Below are positions 23,436-35,304 of a DNA stretch of 64,000 nt, piece by piece. How positions within the stretch are numbered: position 1 is the first letter of the stretch; each line of letters begins with the position of its first letter. Both the position numbers and the translations under genes were made by a program. The stretch is from Polytrichum commune (lineage: Eukaryota; Streptophyta; Polytrichopsida; Polytrichales; Polytrichaceae), in assembly GCA_950295325.1 (NCBI GenBank), contig OX485805.1, positions 11,034,501 through 11,098,500 of the forward strand. Reading direction: 5' to 3'. A model generated the notes under the pieces. It was not told the origin of the DNA and ran no database searches. It worked only from the letters and a program-made list of their open reading frames with translations.

Positions 23436-26400
23436 GCATTATTAACTTAGGGCCACTTAAATTTATACTACGTCCCAAGTCCCACTTTGAGGTGAAATAC
23501 CCAACTTCTTGGGTCCTAGAAGTGAATAAAAGATGCACTTCGTGGAACTACGTAACATTACTCAGTGACGTAGGTCCTCAAAATATAACAGTTGGATGTT
23601 GGGAGTTCGATCTGAAATTGAGTCTCTCTATGTAGCTTTTCAAGCAACACATTGTTATATTATGAGGGCCCATGGAACGAGAGTAGCACGACGAGCAATG
23701 TTATGTTGGGACAATGTAATGGGTAAGGTCCCAATTCATATGCGTTCTCTAAAAGTCTTAAGTTTTACATTACCCCTTTGAATTGACAAAATTCATTGTT
23801 TTCTGGGATTTTAGGCATGATCATGAGAAGAGAACATATTCTTTTTGTTCTAGCTTTCTTCATGGTTGTGATACATGTCATCGTTGACATCCTATTATTG
23901 CAATGAGTGATAAGTCATTAAGAAAGTGAAAATTTGATGTTGTTGTTTTGATTGTTCACTACAAGCATATGAGACTTGAGCTACATGTCTTATGTAGTTG
24001 AACTACATCGATGAAAAACTTGTAAGCCTACCACTATGATAGATTTGCAAATTCTCTCACCAACAGAGGAGGTGTTCTTGTATGCTTGTAGTGGTTGTAG
24101 GTTGTAGAATAATCAAAAGGTATGATAACATGGCAAGCTCCATAAGATTACTAAGATGCAAATTAGTCTAGTATTTCCAAAAAAAGTCCAATATGAGGAC
24201 CACCATGTTAAGGTAGAATTTAGCACTATGTTCTAAGAACATAAATGCCCTTAATAAACCAACCTATGAAATCCATACTAGTTGGCCATAGATTGTGAGA
24301 ACGGTCAAAAATGGCAGTTTAGTGGTTGACGTTGGATTTGTCCTTAGCACAACTAGTTGTTAGAACTTTCACTAGTTGGGTTTAAACAATTTTACTACTG
24401 AACACTATATTAGGTAAATGTGTGGCCTTAGTAATTTAGTCAATCAGAAAGTGTCTTGTAGGTCCTAAGTTACTAAAATGACATTGTGAATATTTTACTA
24501 TTTTACTGGTCCTATGGCTTGTCATGAACTAGACATGGAGTAACAACGCGTCAAAACAAATAGTTCCAATGTTTTGCCAAGGTGTCCACCTACCAAGTTG
24601 AATTGTTTAGTAGCTAGTTGTTTTGAAGTATATAAGGGTATTCCTATATCTTTTGGCTCTTTTAGTTCATATGTGGGAAGATAGGTCAAAGAGTGTGTGT
24701 AAACTTGTGAGTTTCAGGTTTGGGCGTGGAATGTCTTGAAAATATGTGGCAGTATAGACAAACAACAATCCTTGAAGAAAGCAAGTATAAAGTGTTGAGA
24801 AAGGGAGGTGATGCTCATGGTAGGATGTCCCCCACGAGTGGTCGGATGACCTAAAAACATTCCCATAGGTTGGTACAAGGTTAGAGTAGCCAATTCTAGA
24901 CTCGGTTTGCAAAAACCACCTCCAGAAGTTGCCCGATCTAACCAAAAATGTTAGTTGGTCAGCAACATGAAAGTGGTCAAAACGATCTGAAAACTCTAGC
25001 ATAGGTTGGTAAAAGGTTAGAGACATTAGATCCAAGCTTGATTTGTGGAGACAAGATCCAAATGCTAGCCAATTGGGCCAAAAACGTGAGGTGGTAGGTA
25101 GTGTTCATAGCATGTTTCGGGCCTTAAACGGGGAGTTTAGGGTAGTATACGCCAAAGGAGCACTCTAGGAATGAAGGACTAGATTGGGAGGTGTCTCGAC
25201 AATTCTTGGATGTGACCAGAGGCAAAGTAGTAAATGAAGCAAGAAGGAATGCAAAAACTCCCTGTTAGCCACATTTAAAATTAACGACCACTTTTAGACT
25301 CACAAGTATATCCAAAACCAACACATAACCCGAAATCAACATTGTGTGCCACCACATACATGTGAAGCCTCCTAATGTATGATTATGATACATAGTGTAA
25401 GATGTGGGTGAACAACGTTGGTTTAGGGTATTCATATCTTGTGTGCATTGTCTATTTGAGGCCCACATATACCTGAAAGCAACTTACACACTTTGGGCAC
25501 GAGCGCTTGGGACTCGGATGACTAACAACATCTTCCATATTATATGAGACCCACTTCTTGGTTCACCATGGAGCAAGGAGTGCCCAAGGAATGTAGACTA
25601 AATGCCCCCTTTCCACCTAACTTTAGCAAATAACCAATTTTTTCCTTAGAACTAGGTAGAGCTCTCTCGGTTATGACAGAGGCACATGGTTATCCTAGTG
25701 CACCTACAAGAACTTGTTGTGGAGATTTTCAAGTAGGTTTTAGTTAAGTAGCTTTCACACATTGTTTTATCTGCCGAGCAATGACATGTTGGATGGTTTT
25801 GGTCCCATCCCCAAATGCCTTACCACTCATCTATCTTACCATCAGTTTTTGTAAATGGAGTTCCTCATGCTCTCCTAATTAAGACTAAAAGCAACCAATC
25901 ACAAGGACCGGAGGTGGCACTTTTAAAGGTCCTACATTCTTACTTCATCTCTAGATATCAATGGGAGGCTCGGTGCTTGAGGCTTAAAACCTCTACTTTT
26001 AAACCATGCCACATTCTTTGCCAACTAGGCTCAGGACTAGATAGCGTTCGTGATGTGAAAACCGTGTTTTTAGAACGAACTTTTAAACTAGGCTAAAGCA
26101 CGTGGGAAGGGCGCATAAGCAATGGCGACAAATTGCTTCCATGTTCTCCGCCATCCCACACAAAATATGACTACTTGCAAAGTGCTAGTGAACTATATAT
26201 CTCTCAATAATGGTCGGTAAAAGTGAGCCACCCCGATTGTCACTAACATGTGTACGTGATTGGGTGACAAGTCTTGGTAATAACACATGAATCCGGCCCA
26301 ACTTCCCACATGTATTCCTAAAGGTCATCGAAAACTATAAATATATCTATAGTTGAGCATGGTACAACAAGCATGGTACTTATTCATAATTCAAACCCAT

Positions 26401-27199
26401 GTGGGAACATGTGGTCTTATAGGTTGGCAACCCACCATAACATTGCTGACTTAAGCCAAGGAGACTTATTCTATGAGTGTGGATATCATTTGGCATTCAT
26501 GTCTTCATTATGCTAGAATATTTCAAGAAAGGGGGTGGGGGGGGATTGAATATAAACAAATAAACGTAGTTTACACTAACATGCAATGTCCTTACACCAC
26601 CCTCTACCTATCCTAGCATGAGCATGGGGGGCATTAAGGTCACTATTTTCCAAGAGGTGGTACTAGACTATTCAAAAGTAAGGCCAAACCTAAGAAACAA
26701 CAACAACAACAACCACCACCTAGTAAGCCCTAAGTCCTAAAACCTAAATACTTGTGGGTCAACTGATCTACTTTTGATCTCATTATGTATATGAAGAGAA
26801 TGCTAGTGGCATGCTAGTATTGTTATGAGAAGTTTCCACTCAACTATGTCAAGGAACTCAACTGTTTTTTCTCTTTGAATTGGGTCAACTATATTGTAAC
26901 ACAAAAATAACCAAATTATTCAGTTCATTGAATCCACAATTAGCTTTAGCGATCCCAAATCGCTCTAGTGGGACCCCCAAGGGTTCACTCTTCATACCAA
27001 GTATGTACATACTATCATGAGGGCAAAAATAAGTATTGTGTGAGGTATTGATGTACAAATATACATAAAGATGAGGTATTTTTTAATGTGTACAAATAAA
27101 AAGGTTATTGTGAATGTCAAAGTAGAGATATATGTACAAAAGGGGAGTGCAAACCCCCAATAAGGTTGGAGAAGTTTTTGCTGACATTTCCACTAGCAC
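23436..27199. other. Intergenic DNA, no gene recognised
   Basis: A small inverted repeat (CCTCAAAATATAACA at about 23577 and its near-complement at about 23652) is present. Open frames at 24667-25035 (minus, 122 aa) and 25815-26096 (plus, 93 aa) match no family I know. A decayed retroelement is possible, but I could not find reverse transcriptase, integrase or protease motifs. Confidence 0.4.
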
Positions 27200-27224
27200 T
27201 ACACTAAATATTGTGATTAGTGTC

Positions 27225-28639
27225 TGTGAGGCCAAACCCACCACCCTTAAGCGTCCTAGTCCGGGTGATGGTTTTGAGAATCACATGTATTGTTTGTGTA
27301 TTGAAAATGCTCCCTTCACATCCCAAGGCATTCATGTCATCTTAATTCACCGTGCTTTATTAATGTTAGCCTCTTGGCTTATGGTAGAGTTTGATTTCTC
27401 AAGAGTCCAACCCGCGGCTTTGGCCACACATGCCCTCAAGGAAATTCCCCTTGCACCCTTAGTCTTGACTTCCTTTGTCTGGCCATCGCTAGAGTTGTTA
27501 ACATTCTCCATCACTTGTGCACTTGATTTATTTAATATAGAGGATGCAAGCGTTGAAAAACGCTATTCTCTATAACCAATAGTAAGTACACTTTGCTAGT
27601 GAAGGCCACACATGCCAAGCAAGCCTAATGTGACTAGCTACTTATCTATGAGCTAATTAAGTTGTCTACCTACTAGGCTATCTTACTTACAACTGGTACC
27701 CATTAGTTAATGAGTAAATGCCACCTTGCTTACTTCCACTAATTAGCTACCCACTGTAGCTTCATGTGTATGTGTTAATAACCAAGCCCTCCCAGCTGCT
27801 TGCAGCTCTGCTGCCGAAAGTAACCAGTCTAGGTAACCAGCTCCCAACTGCTTGCAGCTCTGCTGCCGAATGTAGCCCAGTTTGGGGTAAACCAACTCCC
27901 AGCTGCTTGCAGCTTTGCTGCCGAATGTAGCCCAGTCTGGGTAAACCAGCTCCCAACTGCTTGTCTAACTATTAAACTAGCCACCCCACACCACTAATTA
28001 AGACTTCCACTAAACTCAAGATAATCTTTCAACTAACCAACCAATCCCAACCTCCTAATTCTAAATGTTTAACTACCTAATCCCTAACATTATGTCTAAT
28101 CCTAAGAGCTTACCCCAAGTGTGAGAGTGAGAGATAGAGCTTAACTAATTAACTTCACTAAAACTAATAACCTACACACGTGGCTCAAGCTCTTAAGGAC
28201 TTGCTCCCTTGAGAGCGCTTGATGGAGAGAGTGGTAAATGAGAGAGAAAACCCTTAAGTAGCAAAGAGGGAGAGAGGGAGAGAGGGAGAGAGGATTAGCA
28301 CCTCCAATCACAATTCCTTAACCTTCACCTCTAAAGTAGGGACTAATCCCCATCCACCAAGCTTCCTTCTTCCTAAACTAACAAGGTGGATCCAAAAGTG
28401 GGCATTTAACCCGCGGAGCTCACCTTGCTTCACCTTACCCCCTACTCACATTATCAAGGCATATTCTTATTGAAATCAAACCTTGAAATAATCACACAAC
28501 ACCACCTAATGCCTAAAGTTAAATCCACACCACACTTCACTCTTTTTATGTTTTGTGAATAATCATAACACATCAAAGTCAAACTAAAATTGGTTTCGAA
28601 GAGTTAATCACCACATGTGGGCACCATTTTGGGCTCACA
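27225..28639 (+). mobile_element. TG...CA element (probable solo LTR), copy 1, 1415 bp
   Basis: Begins TGTGAGGCCAAACCCACC and ends TTTTGGGCTCACA, so it has TG/CA ends in a short inverted repeat (TGTGAGSCCAAA). Flanked by a perfect 5-bp duplication GTGTC (27220-27224 and 28640-28644). Near the start is CACCCTTAAGCGTCCTAGTC; near the end is TTCACTCTTTTTATGTTTTG. Both are shared with the copies at 28901-30468 and 41016-42286. TG/CA ends plus 5-bp duplication and no internal coding region are what a solo LTR shows. The open frame at 27132-27575 crosses its boundary and is not a gene. Confidence 0.75.
27796..27963. repeat. Tandem repeat, three copies of about 54 bp
   Basis: Unit CTGCTTGCAGCTCTGCTGCC followed by GAATGTAGCCCAG and CCAGCTCCCAA, three times (52, 55 and 54 bp). 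It sits inside TG...CA copy 1. Copy 3 (41016-42286) carries a related CAGCTG/TTGCAG-rich array in the corresponding place. Confidence 0.9.
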
Positions 28640-28900
28640 GTGTCACTTACTATTTGAAATTATGCAAATGCTATAACTATTTATTATATATCCCATTTTT
28701 GCCAACAAAAGTCAAATTGGTTCTTTGGACATTATAGAACATTCACATCTTTACTGGGTTGTATCTAATGTTAGTATGACCCACAAAAGACGTAACTCCA
28801 AATCTTGCCGAGTTAATTAGGAGTGAATAAAACCAAGCCGCTCTTGGGGTTGAATTTGTTAGTAGTGGTATGCTAAGTGTGGTGCTTAGTATGGGTGAAT

Positions 28901-30468
28901 TGTCAGCCCTAAACCCCCACCCTTGTGCGTCCTAGTCCAGGTGAGAGCCTAGGGCTTACATGTAATTACTTGCTCGCGTGAGTCTTCCTCCCCAATCTTA
29001 AGGGCCCAATTGATGATAACATGAAACACACAGCTTCTTTATTCTAATTGAAAATGATAAGTGTTTATAAACACTTCTCACCCCTTACTGCCTTACAACC
29101 CACACAATGCTTCCACTAACCAACATTCTGGTCAATCCCTCAAGCCACTAATTCTTACTTCCTAATCTAACTAATACTTCTAACAACCATTAGTCCTATG
29201 CCTAGTAACTAACTAATTCCTTCCAGCCTAATTGATTTCCAAGCCAATTGAACTGCCATGTTTTCCTACAGCCGGTGTTGGAGAGAACTCGGTAAGGACC
29301 AGTAGCCTGGAAGAGACCACCCAGCCACGTGTACGTCTCAGAACCCCCTCTCTAGAATGTCAATCCTCAAGCCCACAGTCCTCAAGGCAGCTGACCCTTG
29401 CTGGCCACACCGATGCGTGGCTAGCCAACGAATTCAGATATCGGTCCTTCACTTCCTCTCTGCTGGATCAAGTAGTTGCGCTCCTCCTCTGCACAATTTG
29501 TGAGTTGTGCTTCTCCCAATCGACCCCCTGGTCTCGCAATCAGATTTCGTCCAGCAAATCCCCCGAATTCTTCCAACCAGTCTTACTTTGTTTTCGAATC
29601 TCCCTCGCAGTGTGACCAACCCTTTCTCCTTGTTAGCAGAGCTCGAATCGATACCTTGGATTTGGGATTCCCTGACCATTCCTCAACCACGCCCATATAC
29701 TTGCAATACCATCTCCGAACCCCCACTGTGGACTTAGCATTACACACAGATGGTTGTGCTGCCTTGCGGCACTGGACTCTTCATGATCCCAACTCAACCT
29801 CGCAATCACTCTAGGTTCAGTAGCCTCTCCCACCAGCGACCCACATAATCTCACACAAAAGCACATTTTGGCCAGAGACATTCACTCAGATTGTCACTTA
29901 CAAGCGCCGAAGACCACCGAGCGCAACCGCATATGTCCATGTCCGAACAGCTCTGAGTGTCCGTCCACCCACACCCTGGACCTTCCTCAACCACCTCTAG
30001 CAACCAGCACATCTTGTCACCACCTGCATTCGGCTCTCGGCCATTGCCCATCTCAGATACCCCTCATTCGGCCAGGGTCTCCCTCCCTTGCTGCCGCAGA
30101 CCTTGCTCAGTTTCGAGAGAGAGAGGAGGGGAGCTGACAGAGGCCCTCAACCGTCCTCATCGTCCTGGTCCCGGGAAAATCTAGGTAATAGTGTTGCAAT
30201 CCCTTTATGGACAGCGGCGATACCCAAATAGGTCAATTGCAAGGCTCGGCTCCCACAACCTTAATCCTAAGCCCATTCGGTCACTAACTGCCCTTTCACC
30301 AGCCCTTTCAACTCCGCCCATTAACAACATTCTAACTTAACCTAAGTCCTATCATAAAACAATGCTTTCACTCTTTTTATGTTTTGAATGATAACTAGAG
30401 AAATTCAAACCTAAGTCTAATGAAATTTAAGTTTTAACCATAAATGTGGGCTCAATCTTGGGCTTACA
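28901..30468 (+). mobile_element. TG...CA element (probable solo LTR), copy 2, 1568 bp
   Basis: Begins TGTCAGCCCTAAACCCCCAC and ends AATCTTGGGCTTACA. Flanks are TGAAT (28896-28900) and TGACT (30469-30473), 4 of 5 matching. It shares the GCGTCCTAGTCC block after the start and the TTCACTCTTTTTATGTTTTG block before the end with copy 1. Its middle (about 29250-30180) is more GC-rich than anything nearby and is not alignable by eye to copies 1 or 3. Open frames there (29232-29615, 29476-29814, 29868-30137) are overlapping, S/P/R-rich and on both strands, typical of GC-rich noncoding DNA. Confidence 0.65.
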
Positions 30469-32154
30469 TGACTCCTCTCACTTTAAATGGGAAATCACCT
30501 CGCACACCCCCAAGGGAGGGTTTTGTTCTTCTCTTTGGGTTTTACGAATTACTTCAATTCTCTTCTTTTTTTTAATTATATATATACGTATATACGTATA
30601 CGTATACGTATACGTATACGTATAAATATATAAACCACATATATATATATATAAACCACATAAAACCCATGAATAAAATGTAACTTGTTGTACGGATTTT
30701 GCATGTCATTGACTACTGAACCTAGAATGGTTAACAAATTCTGAACACGTAATCCAATCTCTTATGCTCACATATCTTTCGGATGCCTAACCTAACTTAA
30801 CCCAACCGCATCCTTAGATTCAGACACTTGACTACACCTCACTCAATTGAGGTAGATGACTCTTAAGCGGCTTGTTTTCTTAATCAAACCCTTACAATCG
30901 ATCGGTATGTGGTTCGGTGAGAATCAAAGAGCAAACATCATAAAGACACATGGTTAAAATGTATTTGACTATGTCTTCAAATACCAAAAACTACTCAACA
31001 CTCAACACTCAACACGATTGGGAGGACCTATGTATCTAGTCAAGAAGTCAACAAACGCACACTTCCGATGACCATAACTAAATCAGGTGAGGTCTGATCT
31101 CCAATCTAGCTTTTGCATACGTTTCATCTTAGATTTATAACATTATTTAGATCTGTAACAATGTTACGTGAGAAATATATAGGAATATTATGTGAAATAC
31201 TGTTAGTCCCACATAACATTGTTACGGATATGAATGATTATGTTTGCGAACGCAACACGAGTTGAGTCGTGTTGTGGAAAACCAATCAAGAGGAATTGGA
31301 GAACATGAAAAACCAACCAAACAACACCCACATACCTTCCCATTTAGGGCGTCCAATCAAGAGAAGGAACCCGAAATTAGGCCCGCATATCTTACCGTGT
31401 ATATGTTTCTTACAGAGCAAACCACCAATTTAAGTGAGACACACACACACACTTGTCAATGGAGGAAGGGAAGGGAAAAGAAGGAAAGAAAGCATGCATG
31501 CATGCCAGCATGAAAACGAGAGCGAATCTGCGAGCAATCAATTCCTGTTACTTAATTACTTACTTGACGAGCACACGATTCCTGGATTGGGTGGGAGCGG
31601 GACAAGGGCAATCTGGGGTGAGTGGATGCATGTCGATTATGTGACGAGATGGCAGCCTGCTGGTTAGTTAATTAGTACTATAAAGTGAATCATGGGTTAG
31701 TGGTAATTGGCAACCGGACTGAGTGCAATTTAACAATCTCCCCTTCCAAGTATATATATCAATCCAACTTTTATAACTGCATGGGCGATTGTATTCTAGG
31801 GTTTCCCAGTCACACGGGCATGTACAATGTGGGGTGGGGTGGGGTGGAGTGGGGTGGGGTGGGGTAGCAAGGAGCTAAGTTAAAGCTACCGCATTGTCCT
31901 TCCCTTTCCCTTGTCTTTCCTTGCCTTGCCTTGCCTTCCCGGGATGCACCAAATCTTGGGTTCGAGATTCATGTGCTGGAGACACCGGAGGTGGCTGCCG
32001 AGTGAGTGAGTGAAGAGCCAGTCAGTCAGTCAGTCAGTCAGTCAGGACCTCCCCCGGCCCCCTTTGTTTATGTTAAGGGTGCGGACGGGACCCGTTGTAA
32101 GTAAGTGTATGTAAGTAAGTAAGTTGGTTTGTTTTCCGGCCCTTTGTCTAGTTT
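30469..32154. repeat. Dispersed-repeat fragment and microsatellite-rich segment
   Basis: A TACGTA-type microsatellite lies at about 30578-30625, with (TA)n to 30652. 30895-31115 is the second copy of the 10590-10810 repeat. Simple repeats crowd 31830-32125: seven GGGGT units (31831-31865, one variant), CCTTG-type pyrimidine repeats (about 31897-31940), (CAGT)n at about 32018-32045, and GTAA/GTATGTAA units at about 32096-32125. No gene supported. Confidence 0.75.
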
Positions 32155-33130
32155 CAAGGAATTTAACGTCCGGTGTGAGGTGAATTTTTGTGACACCTTC
32201 ACTGAAGAGTCCCGTTACTGTGGGTGGTGAATGCATGCGATCAAGTGGACTTTTGAGCTCCATAGTATCACGCTTTGTGGCAACCAAAGTGCGTGTGATA
32301 TTAACGTCCCTCCCGGGTTGGTACGAGGTAAACTTTTGTGGCACCTACACTAACACAGTTGCGTGATTTGGGCGAACCAACCCATACATTCGTTCCAAGG
32401 AACCAATGTACGGGTTGTTTTTTGCCCCAGCCACATGTTCATTATTGTGGCGTGAGATCAATTGGACTTTTAAGCTCTGTAGTATCACGCTTTGTGGCAA
32501 CCAAAGTGCGTGTGATATTAACATCCCTCCCGGGTCGGTACGAGGTAAACTTTTGTGGCACCTACACTAACATAGTCGCGTGATTTGGGCGCACCAACCC
32601 TTACGTTCGTTCTTTTTTGGATGCCTAAACCCTTGCCTCCAAGGAATCACTGTATGAGTTGTTTTTTGCCCTAGCCACATGTTCATTACTGTGGCGTGAG
32701 ATCAATTGGACTTTTAAGCTCCCTAATGTCAGGCTTTGTGGCAACCAAAGTGCACGCGGTATTGAGGAGTTTTGCAGTGTTAACGTGGGTGGATGACAAA
32801 GGGAGAATTAGTGTAGCATGTGACACTGTGGAATAACACAAAGTCTAGTTGCGCGTCACAATTGCAGGGAATTTAATGTCCCTCCCGGGTTGGTACGAGG
32901 TGAAATTTTGTGGCACCTACACTAAACATTCCCGTTACCGTGGGTGGCAAATGCATGTGATCATTTTGACTTCAAGCTCCGTAGTACCACGCTTTGTGGC
33001 AACCGAAGTGCACGTGATATTGAGGAGTTATGTCGTGTTTAACATGGATAGATGGCAAAAAGAGAAGTAGTGCAGCATGTGACACTATGGAATAACACAA
33101 AGTCAAAATTGCATTGTTGACAACGTAATG
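32155..33130 (+). repeat. Tandem array of diverged 217-355-bp units
   Basis: The marker CCTCCCGGGTTGGTACGAGG occurs near 32309, 32526 (one base changed) and 32880, each followed by TGTGGCACCTACACTAA. The linked block ATCACGCTTTGTGGCAACC precedes each. The third spacing is longer because of an insert containing GCATGTGACACT.TGGAATA. No coding. The last part continues into a sequence also found at 63500-63850. Confidence 0.8.
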
Positions 33131-33310
33131 CGTACAAGCACGTGGTTGAATTCTTCGGTGGTTTATTGTAATGTGAAAAATTATGATGTATGGGAAGGAA
33201 AAGTGATGACAAAGAACGAGATTTAAACTAAGAGCATCCATCCCCTAGAATTTCAAAACGTAAAAAGAAAAGTGACATTAAAAAAGTAGACACTACGGAG
33301 TGTATTTAAG
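32985..33310 (+). repeat. Dispersed repeat, copy 1 (partner at 63.5 kb)
   Basis: Shares with 63500-63850 the ordered blocks GTGATATTGAGGAG, GCATGTG.C.CTATGGAATA, ACACAAAGTCAA, TATGAT.TATGGGA.G.AAA, GAT(T/C)AAACTAAGA and AAGTGACATTAA. Type unknown. Confidence 0.65.
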
Positions 33311-33695
33311 CAACGAATGATTGGGTGTGCATCTAAGAACGGACACCGTAAAAACATGTGGTGAAAACAACCAAAGTAAATGCTCACCAATTCACCAACT
33401 AACCACTCTAGAATCTAGATGCCACTACCAACATAATCGATGAGAGGGGAGGGAGGGGGCTAGAGAGAAAACTATCCGTTCAAGACCCTAAACCTTAGTG
33501 ACACTTGAAGGACCACATACACACTTACCTTATGAGAGGGGGGGGGATCATCGATTTGAGAGCAACGGAGGAAGGACGTATTGTCAGTGATCCCAATCTT
33601 TGGCACGGATCATATTAGCCTCTATGGGCTTACCCTAACCTCCTTGCAACTTATGTGCCCTGCCTTGGGCCCAGGCTCATGTTGTAGTAGTAGTA

Positions 33696-35221
33696 CAGTC
33701 CTGCCTCTTTAATATGACACATTTGGGAAACGAGAAAACCCCGTTGTGTTATCGAGGTGTCACATATTAAATAATATGACAATTTGGACCTATGATCGGG
33801 GAGAACCGGCAGTTAGTTACAGATGAACCGGTTGAGTTTGAGAAATAACCGGTTGAAGTTCAAGACTTCAGGAGAATTACCGATCACTTTAGAGGAATTT
33901 ATGGAATATAACTCAAATCGATATAGAAAAACCGAAGGATGTCAACATGTAACCGGTTGGACTTGCAAACACTAGGATATCAACCGACTATGCTCAAAAA
34001 TCTCCCCGATCACTGATTTGGACATGTTTGTCATAATAACAAGGTACTTCATGAAAACATATATTAGATATTTTGTCACATATATGTATATTTTAAAGAT
34101 GATTTTTCAAATGTCTTTACAAATATGTAAATTTTTCTAATGAAATCTATGTGGACTTGAAGAAGGAATTGATAGTCCGTCGATATTGCCACTTTAGATT
34201 GGCAACATATATCCTATTGAGCTTCTCCGACGTGGCTTGGAATTTCATTACATATGCAGGAGTAGCCTCTAATGAGTTGTCCCAAAAAAAAAAGTAGTTA
34301 ACAATTGAGCATGATGTTGAGCATCTATTAGTTTCACAATAGGTAGGAGGTCTCTCATCGACATCGAAAGAGTCCAAAAGCTATGCAATAAGGTCAAAAC
34401 TAGGTGGCTCTAGTCTTGGTCCCAAGGCCATATCAATTAACTATGACATACAATATTCAACTTCAATGAGGTCTTCACCTTCCATTATCAAATGATCTTG
34501 AAATGTGCAAAAGTAGATCATCGTCTTGAAATCAACTTCTAAAACTCAACCATGCTTCAAAGGGTCGTAGCTTTGCCAATACAACTCAACATTGAGCAAA
34601 ATTATCATCAAAGGAAGTGCAATTTCATTAGCTTAGATGAGGAAGATCGTATCAAAAATAAACTCTAAATCTACAAAAACAGTTCAATGTCTAGAAACCA
34701 ACTCTAGAAATTTAACATACATTCAAATGCTTATAACTATGCCAATACAACTCAAAATTGGACAAAACTAACACCAAAAGATGTGAAAATTCAAGAGATT
34801 TCCAACAATATGCAAATAAAAGAAAATATGATACATGTTGAGTTCATAATGGTTGAAAACATACTATGCCTCTTGGTTTAAGGTTTAGGTGAAAATTGTT
34901 GCGAAAGACAATGAAGCTAATGAGTCTCTTGATTAGGTTTTGTGATAGAGAACCATGTGTTAACATCAGTCAACATCAAAAAAATCTATCCACATTTCAT
35001 ATGTGAAAGTCACATGAATTCAATATTAATTATATACTTGTACATGTGTGGGACATGCCAAATATACATGTTTTACCTCTATAACATGACATTTTAAGGG
35101 TCAAGTAGTGTCATATTAATAATGTCACAATCATACTGTAGAGATAGATTTTTAATTGAAAAGTTTGGTTTGCAAAACTGTATCATTATACCGAGGTGGT
35201 CGTATTAAAGAGGTAGGATTG
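33696..35221 (+). mobile_element. Pogo-like element, 1526 bp, with nested hAT MITE
   Basis: The left end is CAGTCCTGCCTCTTTAATAT then GACAC; the right end in reverse complement is CAATCCTACCTCTTTAATAC then GACCAC. Flanked by TA (33694-33695 and 35222-35223). The same end design is seen at 18309-19052. A plus-strand stretch at about 34152-34290 reads VDLKKELIVRRY...LLSFSDVAWNFIT, which could be the decayed C-terminal part of a pogo transposase (the AWN..T region after the DDE core). That reading is tentative, with stops around it. A 226-bp hAT MITE lies at 33790-34015. Confidence 0.65.
33790..34015 (+). mobile_element. hAT-type MITE, copy B, with perfect 8-bp target duplication
   Basis: Begins CTATGATCGGGGAG and ends CTCCCCGATCACTG, so the 10-bp GATCGGGGAG terminal inverted repeat is perfect. 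The target duplication ATTTGGAC lies at 33782-33789 and 34016-34023. The interior aligns with copies at 16762 and 46830 (AACCGGTTGAG, GAGAAATAACCGGTTGAAG, ACTTGCAAACACTAGGAT). It sits inside the pogo-like element, so it is the younger of the two. Confidence 0.9.
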
Positions 35222-35267
35222 TACTTACTTACTACATTGGATACCCTCTGAACAAAACCTTTTAAAA

Positions 35268-35304
<37 letters not shown>

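Larger units (their letters stand above)
27202..28800 (+). mobile_element. CACTAAATA-family MITE (216-bp subfamily) split by a TG...CA element
   Basis: The left piece is 27202-27224 (CACTAAATATTGTGATTAG then TGTC). The right piece starts at 28640 with GTGTCACTTACTATTTGAA and continues through AACTATTTATTATATAT, GCCAACAAAAGTCAAATTGG and TTATAGAACA to about 28800. Joining the pieces while dropping one GTGTC recreates the order seen in the intact copy at 61233-61448. The right terminal hairpin is not recognisable. Confidence 0.7.

Noticed and set aside
24667-25035. 122-aa minus-strand open frame, considered as a retroelement fragment
   Set aside because: No reverse transcriptase, RNase H, integrase or protease motif could be read in it or its neighbourhood.
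27132-27575. 147-aa plus-strand open frame
   Set aside because: It crosses the MITE/TG...CA element junction at 27225, so it is assembled by insertion and not a gene.
29232-30184. Several overlapping open frames of 66-127 aa on both strands
   Set aside because: They lie in the GC-rich interior of TG...CA copy 2, are S/P/R-rich by composition and show no domain or codon signal favouring one frame.
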